In this document: positions 33,936 through 41,025 of the stretch, one piece after another | How the letters are laid out: each line of letters starts with the position of its first letter | Numbering within the stretch: position 1 is the stretch's first letter | Assembly: GCA_958413765.1 (NCBI GenBank) | Contig: CATYVH010000012.1 | Location: forward strand, 1 to 50,351 | Reading direction: 5' to 3' | DNA length: 50,351 nucleotides | Source: an uncultured Collinsella sp. | GTDB lineage: Bacteria > Actinomycetota > Coriobacteriia > Coriobacteriales > Coriobacteriaceae | The notes under the pieces: generated by a model | Database searches by the model: none | Seen by the model: only the letters and a program-made list of their open reading frames with translations | What the model was told of the DNA's origin: nothing | Made by a program: the position numbers and the translations under genes

Positions 33936-34607
33936 CTACAGCAGCACGTCGGCAAGCGGACGCTTGGGTACGTGGTGCACCTGCGCCTCGTCGCGCCAAT
34001 AATTGATGGAGCCGTCGGGGTTGGAATCGATCGCATCGATCACCTGTGTCTCGGCCGGAACGCCAAACGCCATGATCAGCTTGAGCTCATACTTGTCGTT
34101 ATTGAGCCCCATGGCATCGATCGCGCGGGGCGTAAAGGCCTTGAACATGCAGGCTGCCACCTCGGGCGTGGCGCTGCGGGCGGCGAGCATCATCGTCTGC
34201 GCGGCAATGCCCGTGTCGACCTCGGTAATGGGAGCGGCAGGCTTGCCCGGAACGGCGCGCTCGGCCAGAATCGCGATATAGCCGGTCGGACGCTCGCCCT
34301 CGGCAGGACCCGGCCAATCCTTAAACGCGCCGGCCCATGCAAGCTCATCAAATACACGCGCGCAATCCTCGGCACCGCTCACCACATGAAAACGCAGACG
34401 CTGAGCATTGGCGCCGCAGGGAGCCAGGTGCGCCAGTTCCGCCAGCTCGAGCAAAAACTCGCGCGGCACGCGCATGGACTCGTCAAAACGGCGGCACGTA
34501 CGGGCGCGGCGGACCAGCGCGTCAAACGTGTCCAGGCCAAGCTTTTCGCAACCCTGCTTTGCCATCGACTCGGCGCTTACCGGCGCCGCGGGAACAGCTT
34601 CGTTCAT
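33936..34607 (-). CDS. Nitroreductase family protein
   Basis: This 223-residue flavoprotein belongs to the nitroreductase fold. The N-terminal VRRARTCRRFDES is the FMN-binding RxSxRxF-type motif in altered form, followed by LAHLAPCGANAQRLRFHVV (family SPSxxNxQPW region). The middle DTGIAAQTMMLAARS and the later KLIMAFGVPAE match the dimer and FMN contacts. It likely uses NAD(P)H to reduce nitro, quinone or similar substrates. The start is the ATG at 34607 with a GGGGGT-type site upstream; seven extra residues in the longer frame are unsupported. Confidence 0.88.
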   Translation of the reverse strand: MNEAVPAAPVSAESMAKQGCEKLGLDTFDALVRRARTCRRFDESMRVPREFLLELAELAHLAPCGANAQRLRFHVVSGAEDCARVFDELAWAGAFKDWPGPAEGERPTGYIAILAERAVPGKPAAPITEVDTGIAAQTMMLAARSATPEVAACMFKAFTPRAIDAMGLNNDKYELKLIMAFGVPAETQVIDAIDSNPDGSINYWRDEAQVHHVPKRPLADVLL

Positions 34608-34840
34608 AAGACCCCCAATAAAAGCCAATTGTTCTTAAGAAAATCTAACCTAAAACGTAGGCAATTACACACAGCGGCGCAATGTTCCACACCTGTTGAA
34701 TATTCCGCATCCAAACGGGAACAAAGGTAACAATTCGGGAAGATGAGGCTCCCATTCGCCCTTCCCGCCCCACGCGACGGCGCCCTTGGGCGATACTGGT
34801 TGCAAGAGCTACGGCTTACGCCGCACGGAAAGGAGACATC

Positions 34841-35443
34841 ATGGGCATCTTTAAGAACGATGACAAGCAATCGAGCGCGTTTGGATTTGACGAGAAAAGC
34901 ATGGCAGGCAAGGCCGTCAAGGCCGTGCGCTGGATTTACGCCATCACGGGCGTCTTGGCGCTCGTCGCCGGCATCGCACTGCTGTTTGCGCCCGCCAAAT
35001 CCCTCGTCTTCCTGACGACCGTCTTGGGCATCTACTTTGTGATCACGGCCGCGATCAGGCTGTTTACCGCTGTTTTCGAGCCGCTGCTGCCCACCGGCTG
35101 GCGCGTTACGAGCATCATCTCCAACCTGCTCATCATTCTGGGCGGCGTCATAATCCTGCGCAACCAGGCCTTCTCGACCGCGACGCTCACCACGCTCGTG
35201 GTGGTCGTCGCCGGCTTTGGCTGGATCGTCGAGGGCGTCATGTCGATTCTGGAATCCGAGCTTTCCGCCAACCGCGCCCTCGCCATCCTGAGCGGCGCGC
35301 TCTCCATCATCGCGGGCATGTTCGTGTTTATCTATCCGCTGTGGTCGGCCAAGATGCTCGTCATCTTTAGCGGTGCCGCGCTGCTGGTGTTTGGCGTGAC
35401 GCTCATTGTTCGCGCCATTCAGTTTGGCAAACTGGTGCGCTAG
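34841..35443 (+). CDS. DUF308 (HdeD-like) membrane protein
   Basis: This 200-residue protein has a soluble start of about 28 residues, then six hydrophobic segments in the paired pattern of DUF308/HdeD proteins (for example VLALVAGIALLFAPAKSL, NLLIILGGVIILRN, ALSIIAGMFVFIYP). HdeD is linked to acid resistance in E. coli; a general stress role is possible here but unproven. The ATG at 34841 follows AAAGGAG. Its stop codon abuts the start codon of the DUF188 gene, so the two are cotranscribed and probably coupled. Confidence 0.9.
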   Translation: MGIFKNDDKQSSAFGFDEKSMAGKAVKAVRWIYAITGVLALVAGIALLFAPAKSLVFLTTVLGIYFVITAAIRLFTAVFEPLLPTGWRVTSIISNLLIILGGVIILRNQAFSTATLTTLVVVVAGFGWIVEGVMSILESELSANRALAILSGALSIIAGMFVFIYPLWSAKMLVIFSGAALLVFGVTLIVRAIQFGKLVR

Positions 35444-35926
35444 ATGCCACGAACGCTCTTTATTGATGCAGACGCCTGCCCGGTCACACGCGAGTCGATT
35501 GACTGCGCGCGGCGGGCGGGCGTCGCCGTTGTTATCGCCGGCAACAGCACGCAAAACCTGGAACGGCACATTCGCCGCGACGACCCGCGCGATGCCGAGC
35601 ACGCGCGACGCGGCTTTTGGGTCACGACGCTCGACGTGAGCGTGGGCGCCGACAGCGCCGACTTTGCCATTGTCGAACGCCTGCAGGCGGGCGACGTGGT
35701 CGTGACGCAGGACATTGGCTTGGCGAGCATGGTGCTCGGGCGCGATGCCGCCGCTATCGGTGTGCGCGGACGCGTCTACGACAAAGCAACCATCGACATG
35801 CAGCTGTTTATTCGCCACGAGGAAAAGAAGGTACGCCGCGCCGGCGGACGCACTCGCGGTCCGGCAGCATTTACCAGCGAAGACCGCGCCCGCTTTAAAC
35901 GCAACCTCACCGAGTTGCTGCACTAA
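35444..35926 (+). CDS. YaiI/YqxD family protein (DUF188)
   Basis: This 160-residue protein has the family start FIDADACPVTRES, then DVSVGADSADFAIVERLQAGDVVVTQDIGLA and the C-terminal RTRGPAAFTSEDRARF block. DUF188 proteins adopt a PIN-like fold with conserved acidic residues, so nuclease activity is suspected but not established. Its ATG follows directly on the DUF308 stop codon (TAGATG). A terminator lies 3 bp past the gene. Confidence 0.92.
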   Translation: MPRTLFIDADACPVTRESIDCARRAGVAVVIAGNSTQNLERHIRRDDPRDAEHARRGFWVTTLDVSVGADSADFAIVERLQAGDVVVTQDIGLASMVLGRDAAAIGVRGRVYDKATIDMQLFIRHEEKKVRRAGGRTRGPAAFTSEDRARFKRNLTELLH

Positions 35927-35928
35927 CC

Positions 35929-35970
35929 AAGGTAGATTTTTGAGACATGCCTAAAATCTACCTTTTTGTT
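35929..35970 (+). terminator. Rho-independent terminator after DUF308-DUF188
   Basis: AAGGTAGATTTT (35929-35940) pairs perfectly with AAAATCTACCTT (35953-35964) around 12 bases, and TTTGTTTT follows. Confidence 0.9.
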
Positions 35971-36008
35971 TTGAGCGGTGTGAGCGCTCGGAATCCATTG
36001 CTCAACAA

Positions 36009-36082
36009 AAAACGGGCTTCAAAATGCCATGCGTCGCCGCATTGCGCAGGCGCTGAGCATGGCTATTTGAAGCCCATTTTTT
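36009..36082 (-). terminator. Terminator of the heavy-metal exporter gene
   Basis: GGGCTTCAAA (36014-36023) pairs with TTTGAAGCCC (36066-36075). Inside it, CCATGC and GCATGG extend the stem. On the minus strand the stem is followed by TTTTTTGTT. It lies 9 bp past the exporter stop codon. It is long for a terminator and might also be a small structured RNA. Confidence 0.75.
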
Positions 36083-36090
36083 AGGCCTAC

Positions 36091-37179
36091 TTAGAGGCCA
36101 ACGGCGGAGAGGATGAGGCCCCAGCCAGCGCCGATGACGTACATCATGATCAGGAACACGGCATTTTCGCGGGCGCTGCGGTTGGTGCGGAACAGCACCA
36201 GATAACCCACGCCGGCGGAAATGAGCGTGCCGGCGAGCATCGGCGCCAGTTGCAGCGCGCCTTCCAGATACAGCTGTGTAATGACCACGCTCGCCGAGCA
36301 ATTGGGAATCAGCCCGACAAGCGCCGAACCCAGGACAGCGAGTGTCTCGTTGCCGCGCAGGAACTGCTCGATCGCGGACTCGCCGAACGTCTCGAGCACG
36401 GCGACCAGAATCAGCGTCACCAGAAAAATGAATACCGAGACCTGCACGGTGTGCGAGATCGCACTGCGGATGATCGACAGGACAGGCGTCCCTTCGTGGG
36501 AGTGAGAGTGACCGTGACCGTCATGGTGTTCATGTTCGCCCTCATGACCGTGATCGTGGCCATGTCCGTGTTCGTGCTCGTCCTCGTCTTCATCACAACC
36601 GCAATGGTCGCGCTCGCACAGCTCGTGGATGTGGTCGGCGCTCACGCCTGCCTCGGCCACCTCGTCGATGATGTCACCGCCGCTGTGGTCGTCGTGCGCG
36701 CAGTTCACGTGGGCCGGGTTGGCCGCGGTTCCCAGCACGGTACGGCGAATCGCCGCGTGCGCGCGGGCGTTACGGCGCAGGCCGCGAATGGCAGCGTCCA
36801 CGATAAAACCCGTGACCAGTGCGATCAGCGCTTTCGAAGCCAAAAGCATCGCCATAGTCTGCACGGGAACCTGCTCGGCAAGCAACAGCGGCAGCATCTC
36901 ATCGGAGGTCGAAAGGAACACCGCCACCAACGTGCCCAAGGTCACGACACGGCCGGCGTACAGCGTTGCTGCCATGGCCGAAAATCCGCACTGCGGCACC
37001 ATGCCCAGCAGCGAGCCAACCACGGGACCCGCAGCGCCGGCGCGCTTGATAGCGCCGTTGACGCGGTCGCCCGCAACGTGCTCAAGTGTCTCGAGAGCAA
37101 GATACGTCACCAACAAAAACGGCAGCAGCGACAGCGTGTCCTTGCCGGCGTCGAGCAGAATATCAATCAGTAAATCCAT
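36091..37179 (-). CDS. ArsP_2-type 10-TM putative heavy-metal (manganese) exporter with His-rich loop
   Basis: This 362-residue membrane protein has two halves of about five hydrophobic segments. The repeated motifs GMVPQCGFSAMAATLYAG in half 1 and GLIPNCSASVVITQLYLEG in half 2 are typical of the family annotated as putative manganese transporter or heavy-metal exporter. A hydrophilic loop (about residues 150-235) is extremely rich in His, Asp and Glu (EHEHGHGHDHGHEGEHEHHDG) and would bind metal. The expected function is divalent metal efflux. The ATG at 37179 follows AAAGG. It is monocistronic. A CCTAG-N7-CTAGG palindrome about 45 bp upstream could be a metalloregulator site. Confidence 0.8.
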   Translation of the reverse strand: MDLLIDILLDAGKDTLSLLPFLLVTYLALETLEHVAGDRVNGAIKRAGAAGPVVGSLLGMVPQCGFSAMAATLYAGRVVTLGTLVAVFLSTSDEMLPLLLAEQVPVQTMAMLLASKALIALVTGFIVDAAIRGLRRNARAHAAIRRTVLGTAANPAHVNCAHDDHSGGDIIDEVAEAGVSADHIHELCERDHCGCDEDEDEHEHGHGHDHGHEGEHEHHDGHGHSHSHEGTPVLSIIRSAISHTVQVSVFIFLVTLILVAVLETFGESAIEQFLRGNETLAVLGSALVGLIPNCSASVVITQLYLEGALQLAPMLAGTLISAGVGYLVLFRTNRSARENAVFLIMMYVIGAGWGLILSAVGL

Positions 37180-37222
37180 GACGGATGGAACCTTTCGTGT
37201 CTTTCGGCAGCATTGTAAAAGT

Positions 37223-37239
37223 CCTAGCGGTCAACTAGG
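37223..37239 (-). promoter_or_regulatory. Palindrome upstream of the heavy-metal exporter
   Basis: CCTAGCGGTCAACTAGG has 5-bp inverted arms around 7 bases. Position (about 45 bp before the ATG) and the AGG/CCT ends are compatible with a DtxR/MntR-type operator. The centre GGTCAA also occurs twice upstream of the DtxR-family gene at 43203. Confidence 0.35.
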
Positions 37240-37350
37240 GTATTGTAGTTGTCCCGGGCGCGGTGCCAATAGTTGCCTATGGTAAACTATCATCTCGCCA
37301 TAACTCAGTAACCTCGAGCCGCACAACGCGGCCCGTCCAAGGAGTAGCAT

Positions 37351-38319
37351 ATGAACGTATCGCAAGCACTCGAATACGAGCGCCAGCCGTTTATCCCCAT
37401 GTTTATCTACGGCGACCACGGCGCCATGGAGTCCGAGCGCCAGAAGGGCGAGGAGGCCCTCAAGGTGCTCGAGACCGAGTACTTTACCGCCGAGGGCGAC
37501 CCCGGCTTCGACTTTGCCACCGTGCGCGACCTGGCCGACCGCAACCGCGACCTGTGCGACCAGATTGGCGAGGCGCGTCTGCGCAACGTGACGCCCGCGA
37601 CGCTCTCGCGCGGCCTGTCCGATGCCGACACCTGCGCCGCCATCGGCAAGATGCAAAAGCGCACCGCCGCGTCCGTTATGCGCGAAATCCGCGGCGACCG
37701 CGACGCGCTCGGCGTGGCCTACGCCCGCAAGCCCATCCAGGGCACCGTGCTCGGTATCGACATCGAGACCACCGGCCGTGCACCCGAGCGCGGCTATATC
37801 ATCAACGTGGGCTGGGAGATCATGGAGCTCACCAGCGACGCCGTCCCGCATGACGCCGAGGCACACTACTGCGGCCTGCCCGACATCTACCGCGGCGAAG
37901 ATGTGCCGCTGTCGAATATCCACCACATTACCTGGGACGACATCGACGGCAAAACGCCCTTCCGCGAGAACAAGGAGCTGCAAAAGCAGCTGCTCAAGCT
38001 TATGAAGAAGTACCCGTACATGGCGCATAACGCCGCCTTTGAGGACAGCTGGTTCAAGATTCACCTGGACGGTTACGCCGAGGCACGCCGCGCGGGTAAG
38101 ATCATCGTCATCGACTCGCGCCAGATCTGCCGCAGCCTGGACGCCGACGCGCGCTCGCTCCCCCGCGAGTCCGCCCCCGCCGCGCTCGAGAACTGGGCAC
38201 GCCGTCGCGGCACCCTCGCGCCCGACGCCAACGAGCAGCATCTGGGTCTGGACGACACCGACCTCATGCTCCGCACGGTACAGGCCGAGTTCAACCTCAA
38301 GAACCTGTTTGCGAAATAG
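37351..38319 (+). CDS. DEDDh 3'-5' exonuclease domain protein
   Basis: In this 322-residue protein, residues 1-130 are a charged helical region I do not recognise. From 131 on there is a DnaQ-like exonuclease: Exo I GIDIETTG (Asp137, Glu139), Exo II in YMAHNAAFEDSWF, and Exo III in HLGLDDTDLM. This order marks the DEDDh class. The substrate could be DNA or RNA; epsilon-like proofreading is unlikely given the extra N-terminal part. The ATG at 37351 has AAGGAG upstream. It is divergent from the exporter. Confidence 0.88.
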   Translation: MNVSQALEYERQPFIPMFIYGDHGAMESERQKGEEALKVLETEYFTAEGDPGFDFATVRDLADRNRDLCDQIGEARLRNVTPATLSRGLSDADTCAAIGKMQKRTAASVMREIRGDRDALGVAYARKPIQGTVLGIDIETTGRAPERGYIINVGWEIMELTSDAVPHDAEAHYCGLPDIYRGEDVPLSNIHHITWDDIDGKTPFRENKELQKQLLKLMKKYPYMAHNAAFEDSWFKIHLDGYAEARRAGKIIVIDSRQICRSLDADARSLPRESAPAALENWARRRGTLAPDANEQHLGLDDTDLMLRTVQAEFNLKNLFAK

Positions 38320-38668
38320 CAACGCCTGCGACAAACACTACTTGCTCACGAGCGGCCTCGCAGCGGGAAACACCGCAGCGGGGCCGCCCTACGTTCCACA
38401 GATAGATCTGCCATCACAAATTCTGAACCCTCATTTTGAACGATTTCGGCCAATTCCCGACACGTAATTCGTTGTCGGATGGTGATGCATCGATATCAAA
38501 TGTGCAGCAATTGAGTTTTTATATGCTATAGCTAAGCTGCGATAACATTGATTTTAGGCATGCCAACCCATAATTGCGTCAAGCTTTTGGACAGCATTTG
38601 GTTAGGCCCCTAAAACGACTTTCCCACTCAGCGCCATCAGCACGGCATTAGCTGACACGATATATACC
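38320..38668. other. Intergenic region before nuclease-like gene copy 2
   Basis: At 38352-38386 an imperfect 15-bp stem (GCGGCCTCGCAGCGG with CCGCAGCGGGGCCGC) may end the exonuclease transcript, though no T-tract follows. From about 38400 the DNA becomes AT-rich with no open frame. TATATA (38659-38664) lies just ahead of the next ATG, with no ribosome binding site, hinting at a leaderless or weakly translated message. Confidence 0.4.
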
Positions 38669-39859
38669 ATGAGTATCGTATTGTCACATACCACTGCAAA
38701 AGCGGTCTACCAGGCCGCGCATTCGGCGTCTACGAAAGACACCGAGCCCTGTAACCCTGCCGCGATTTACGGATCATGTCCCACCGGAACGCTCCTTGAC
38801 GCAGCCGCAGAATGGCTCACCAAACACGATGTTTCCCTTGACGCAAATGATTGCCTCGAAGTAATGGTGTTTGATCGCAGGAATGCGCGCTATGCAATGA
38901 ACTGTCAATGCCACGTTTCGTCAAAACGATTCTCGAGCTCACGCTTTATAGAGCTCAAAGATGGCATCTTCATTGTTGGCGTTGAGCTTTGCGCACTTCA
39001 GGCCGCCACCTATCTCCCTTTTCGCGAACTGGTGGAGTACTACTTTGAATTGTGCGGCGCTTACTCCCTTGGAACCGGCTCTTCCACCTCGTATAACGAG
39101 CGTTTCGCGCTCACCTCGACCGAAAGGTTAAAACAGTTCTTTAATTCCATTACCAGATGCGACGGTCTGGCCCTTGCCCGAAAGGCGATTCAATGTGTGC
39201 GCGACGGATGCCGGTCTCCTATGGAAACGGCCTTTGTCATGATGCTAACGCTGCCTAAAAGCGAAGGAGGGCTTGGTATTAAGGGAATTGAGACCGATTG
39301 CGAGGTGCAGGTCACCGCTGCCGCAAAGAATCTCACGAGACGCAAAAAGTTCTTTATGGATGCGTATCTAAAGAAATCTCGCACAGACATTGAATACAAC
39401 GGGTTTTATCATGACGCGGAAGAAGACCGCGCCATCGATGAGGAGCGCAAGAATGCGCTTGCGTCCATGGGATACGGAATCATCACCGTCAGTCGTTATT
39501 CCTTTATGCATGCCAGCGCTTTCGTTAGGGTCATGGAGGCGATCCAACGGAAAGAGGGCATACGCCCCTCGCGTCTGCCAAAAGACTTTCAAATCATGCA
39601 AGAGGACCTGAGACAGTTTGTGCTCAGAAGGTTTATAGAAGAGAAAAAGCGAATTCAGAAGCAGCTTCGCCAGGATTCCGAAGATCGTCAACGAATCGAC
39701 CTCGAAAAAGCAACACTCGAAGGTATCGCGCTGGATGACCCGACAATAAATGAAGTTCCGGCAATCGATGACATGCAGACTGTCGAATCCGACAGCCCAT
39801 CATTTGCCCAAATAAGCAGCCTCGCGCCCGAGGGCAGAATCTTCGGGGCCGGAAGCTAG
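38669..39859 (+). CDS. Orphan protein with nuclease-like (DUF559/Vsr-type) C-terminal domain, copy 2
   Basis: This 396-residue protein is a distant paralog of the gene at 29371. It shares an N-terminal LPFRELVEYYFELCGAYS-type block, SPMETAFVMMLTLPKSEGGLG, and then the nuclease-like core: RTDIEYNGFYHD (ExN in place of ExK/ExD), DRAIDEERKNALASMGYGIITVSRYSF. The tail is helical and charged. The core strongly recalls DUF559 and very-short-patch-repair endonucleases, in which an acidic pair and His bind metal. No methyltransferase stands beside it. The ATG at 38669 has no visible ribosome binding site. Codons look less GC-biased than in the neighbours, which suggests recent transfer. Function unknown. 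Confidence 0.7.
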   Translation: MSIVLSHTTAKAVYQAAHSASTKDTEPCNPAAIYGSCPTGTLLDAAAEWLTKHDVSLDANDCLEVMVFDRRNARYAMNCQCHVSSKRFSSSRFIELKDGIFIVGVELCALQAATYLPFRELVEYYFELCGAYSLGTGSSTSYNERFALTSTERLKQFFNSITRCDGLALARKAIQCVRDGCRSPMETAFVMMLTLPKSEGGLGIKGIETDCEVQVTAAAKNLTRRKKFFMDAYLKKSRTDIEYNGFYHDAEEDRAIDEERKNALASMGYGIITVSRYSFMHASAFVRVMEAIQRKEGIRPSRLPKDFQIMQEDLRQFVLRRFIEEKKRIQKQLRQDSEDRQRIDLEKATLEGIALDDPTINEVPAIDDMQTVESDSPSFAQISSLAPEGRIFGAGS

Positions 39860-39890
39860 ACCGACTAACAAGGTGGGTACCCTAGCGATG

Positions 39891-40101
39891 TGCAAAATTG
39901 CGAGTATTCAGCAGGGTCGGCCCTCCAGCACCCACAAGTTAATCCAAATGAGAAACAAAAACGCTATCGAACGGGAACGTTAGGCAACATTTGAGGAAGA
40001 CCTTGTCTGTTTACCGCCCTTGGATAACTCTTGAGCGGCTTTATTTGGCCTGGAATAGATTAACGGACCCCCTATAGTTGCAGAATACTCCAATTTTTGC
40101 A
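39891..40101. repeat. Inverted repeat pair downstream of nuclease-like copy 2
   Basis: The unit TGCAAAA-N4-GAGTATTC-N-GCA occurs at 39891-39913 on the plus strand and at 40079-40101 on the minus strand, with 19 of 23 positions alike. The enclosed 165 bp, and the 420-bp gap as a whole, contain no gene. The first unit begins 31 bp past the nuclease-like gene. A similar palindrome (GCAAAA-N4-AGTATT-TTGC) lies about 40 bp past the other nuclease-like gene, at 29309. Confidence 0.6.
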
Positions 40102-40204
40102 CGGCGCGGGGGCACTCACCCCGGCATCGGCTATCAAAACCGCTCAGTCCGGAATCTCGTCCACTATTCCCCATCATTTTGTGCGACGAATTACCTGAAC
40201 GTCA

Positions 40205-40265
40205 TTGACATATGAACATGCGCTCATATAATCGGAAGTAAGTTATATGAGCGCATGTTCATATG
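40205..40265 (+). promoter_or_regulatory. Promoter and double operator of the metal-efflux operon
   Basis: Consensus TTGACA (40205-40210) and TATAAT (40227-40232) are 16 bp apart. A perfect 23-bp inverted repeat (40209-40231 with 40243-40265, 11-bp centre) overlaps the promoter. Each arm is itself an ArsR/SmtB-type site, ATATGA-N8-TCATAT or its like. The downstream arm ends 13 bp before the arsR-type start codon. Repression by the product of the first gene, relieved by metal, is the simplest reading. Confidence 0.9.
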
Positions 40266-40278
40266 AAAGGATATTGCA

Positions 40279-40644
40279 ATGAGCAGCCACGCTGATGAAA
40301 CAAAGACTGGCATCGAGGCCACCGAGCCGATCGTCCCCACCACCTGCTCGCCCGAGGACCTTCCCGACGAGGAGCTTCTCTACGACCTTGCCGACCTGTT
40401 CAAGGTCTTCAGCGACACCACGCGCATCAAGATTCTCTATGCCCTCATGGGCCGCGAGCTCTGCGTGGCTGACATCGCCGAAGCGACCGCGACCTCGCAG
40501 TCTGCGGTGTCGCACCAGCTGCGCACGCTTAAGCAGTCGCACCTGGTCAAGTTCCGCCGCGACGGCCGCAACATTCTCTACTCGCTCGCTGACGATCATG
40601 TCTATACCATGCTTAACCAGGGCATGAGCCATATCTGCGAATAG
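40279..40644 (+). CDS. ArsR/SmtB-family metal-sensing repressor (alpha-5 site type)
   Basis: This 121-residue winged-helix repressor has recognition helix TSQSAVSHQLRTLKQ and wing KFRRDGRNILYSL. The alpha-3 site Cys of CadC-type sensors is absent (ELCVAD). The alpha-5 site is complete: Asp105, His107, His118 and Glu121 in the pattern DxH-x10-HxxE, as in SmtB and CzrA. That points to Zn or Co sensing. The N-terminal 25 residues are a flexible extension. The ATG at 40279 has AAAGGA upstream. It is the first gene of an operon with the HMA protein and the ATPase, and it sits directly behind its own double operator. Confidence 0.95.
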   Translation: MSSHADETKTGIEATEPIVPTTCSPEDLPDEELLYDLADLFKVFSDTTRIKILYALMGRELCVADIAEATATSQSAVSHQLRTLKQSHLVKFRRDGRNILYSLADDHVYTMLNQGMSHICE

Positions 40645-40707
40645 CAATCACCCACGGTATCAGCGCGGCCGGCACCCAGACCGCTAACACAGGGAAAGGA
40701 ACCCACC

Positions 40708-40926
40708 ATGAAAAAGCAGTTTAAGCTCGACGAGATCGATTGCGCCAACTGCGCGCGTGAACTTCAGGACGAGCTGGCTAAGCTCGATGGCGTCAAGTCC
40801 GTTTCGGTCAACTTTATGACCCAGAAGCTGACGCTCGAGGCCGACGACGCCAAGTTCGACGAGGTCCTGGACCGCGTCGTTGAGTTCACCGCCGACGCCG
40901 AGCCGGACTGCGAGATCATTCTCTAA
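40708..40926 (+). CDS. HMA-domain metallochaperone
   Basis: This 72-residue protein is a single heavy-metal-associated domain (ferredoxin-like fold). The metal motif is DCANCA at residues 11-16 (CxxC, Cys12 and Cys15), and VKSVSVNFMTQKLTLE is the typical second strand pair. It is encoded between the repressor and the P-type ATPase and likely passes metal to the ATPase, whose own N-terminus lacks an HMA domain. The ATG follows GAAAGGA. Confidence 0.92.
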   Translation: MKKQFKLDEIDCANCARELQDELAKLDGVKSVSVNFMTQKLTLEADDAKFDEVLDRVVEFTADAEPDCEIIL

Positions 40927-40947
40927 CCCGCGCACACGTTGACCTGT

Positions 40948-40970
40948 AAGGCCGCGCTTGCCGCGGCCTT
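40948..40970 (+). terminator. Hairpin between HMA gene and ATPase gene
   Basis: AAGGCCGCG (40948-40956) pairs with CGCGGCCTT (40962-40970) around CTTGC. Only TTTGC follows, so termination would be partial. It could lower ATPase expression relative to the upstream genes, with the ATPase getting its own promoter. Confidence 0.6.
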
Positions 40971-40983
40971 TGCTCGCGAAATT

Positions 40984-41003
40984 ATATGAGCAAGTGTTCA
41001 TAC
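40984..41003 (+). promoter_or_regulatory. Third ArsR-type operator, upstream of P-type ATPase
   Basis: ATATGAGCAAGTGTTCATAC resembles the two operators in front of the repressor gene (ATATGAGCGCATGTTCATAT), with the same half-sites and spacing. It lies 23 bp before the ATPase start codon, so the ATPase is probably also regulated directly. Confidence 0.85.
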
Positions 41004-41025
41004 ACTCAAATGGGAGGTTTGAATC

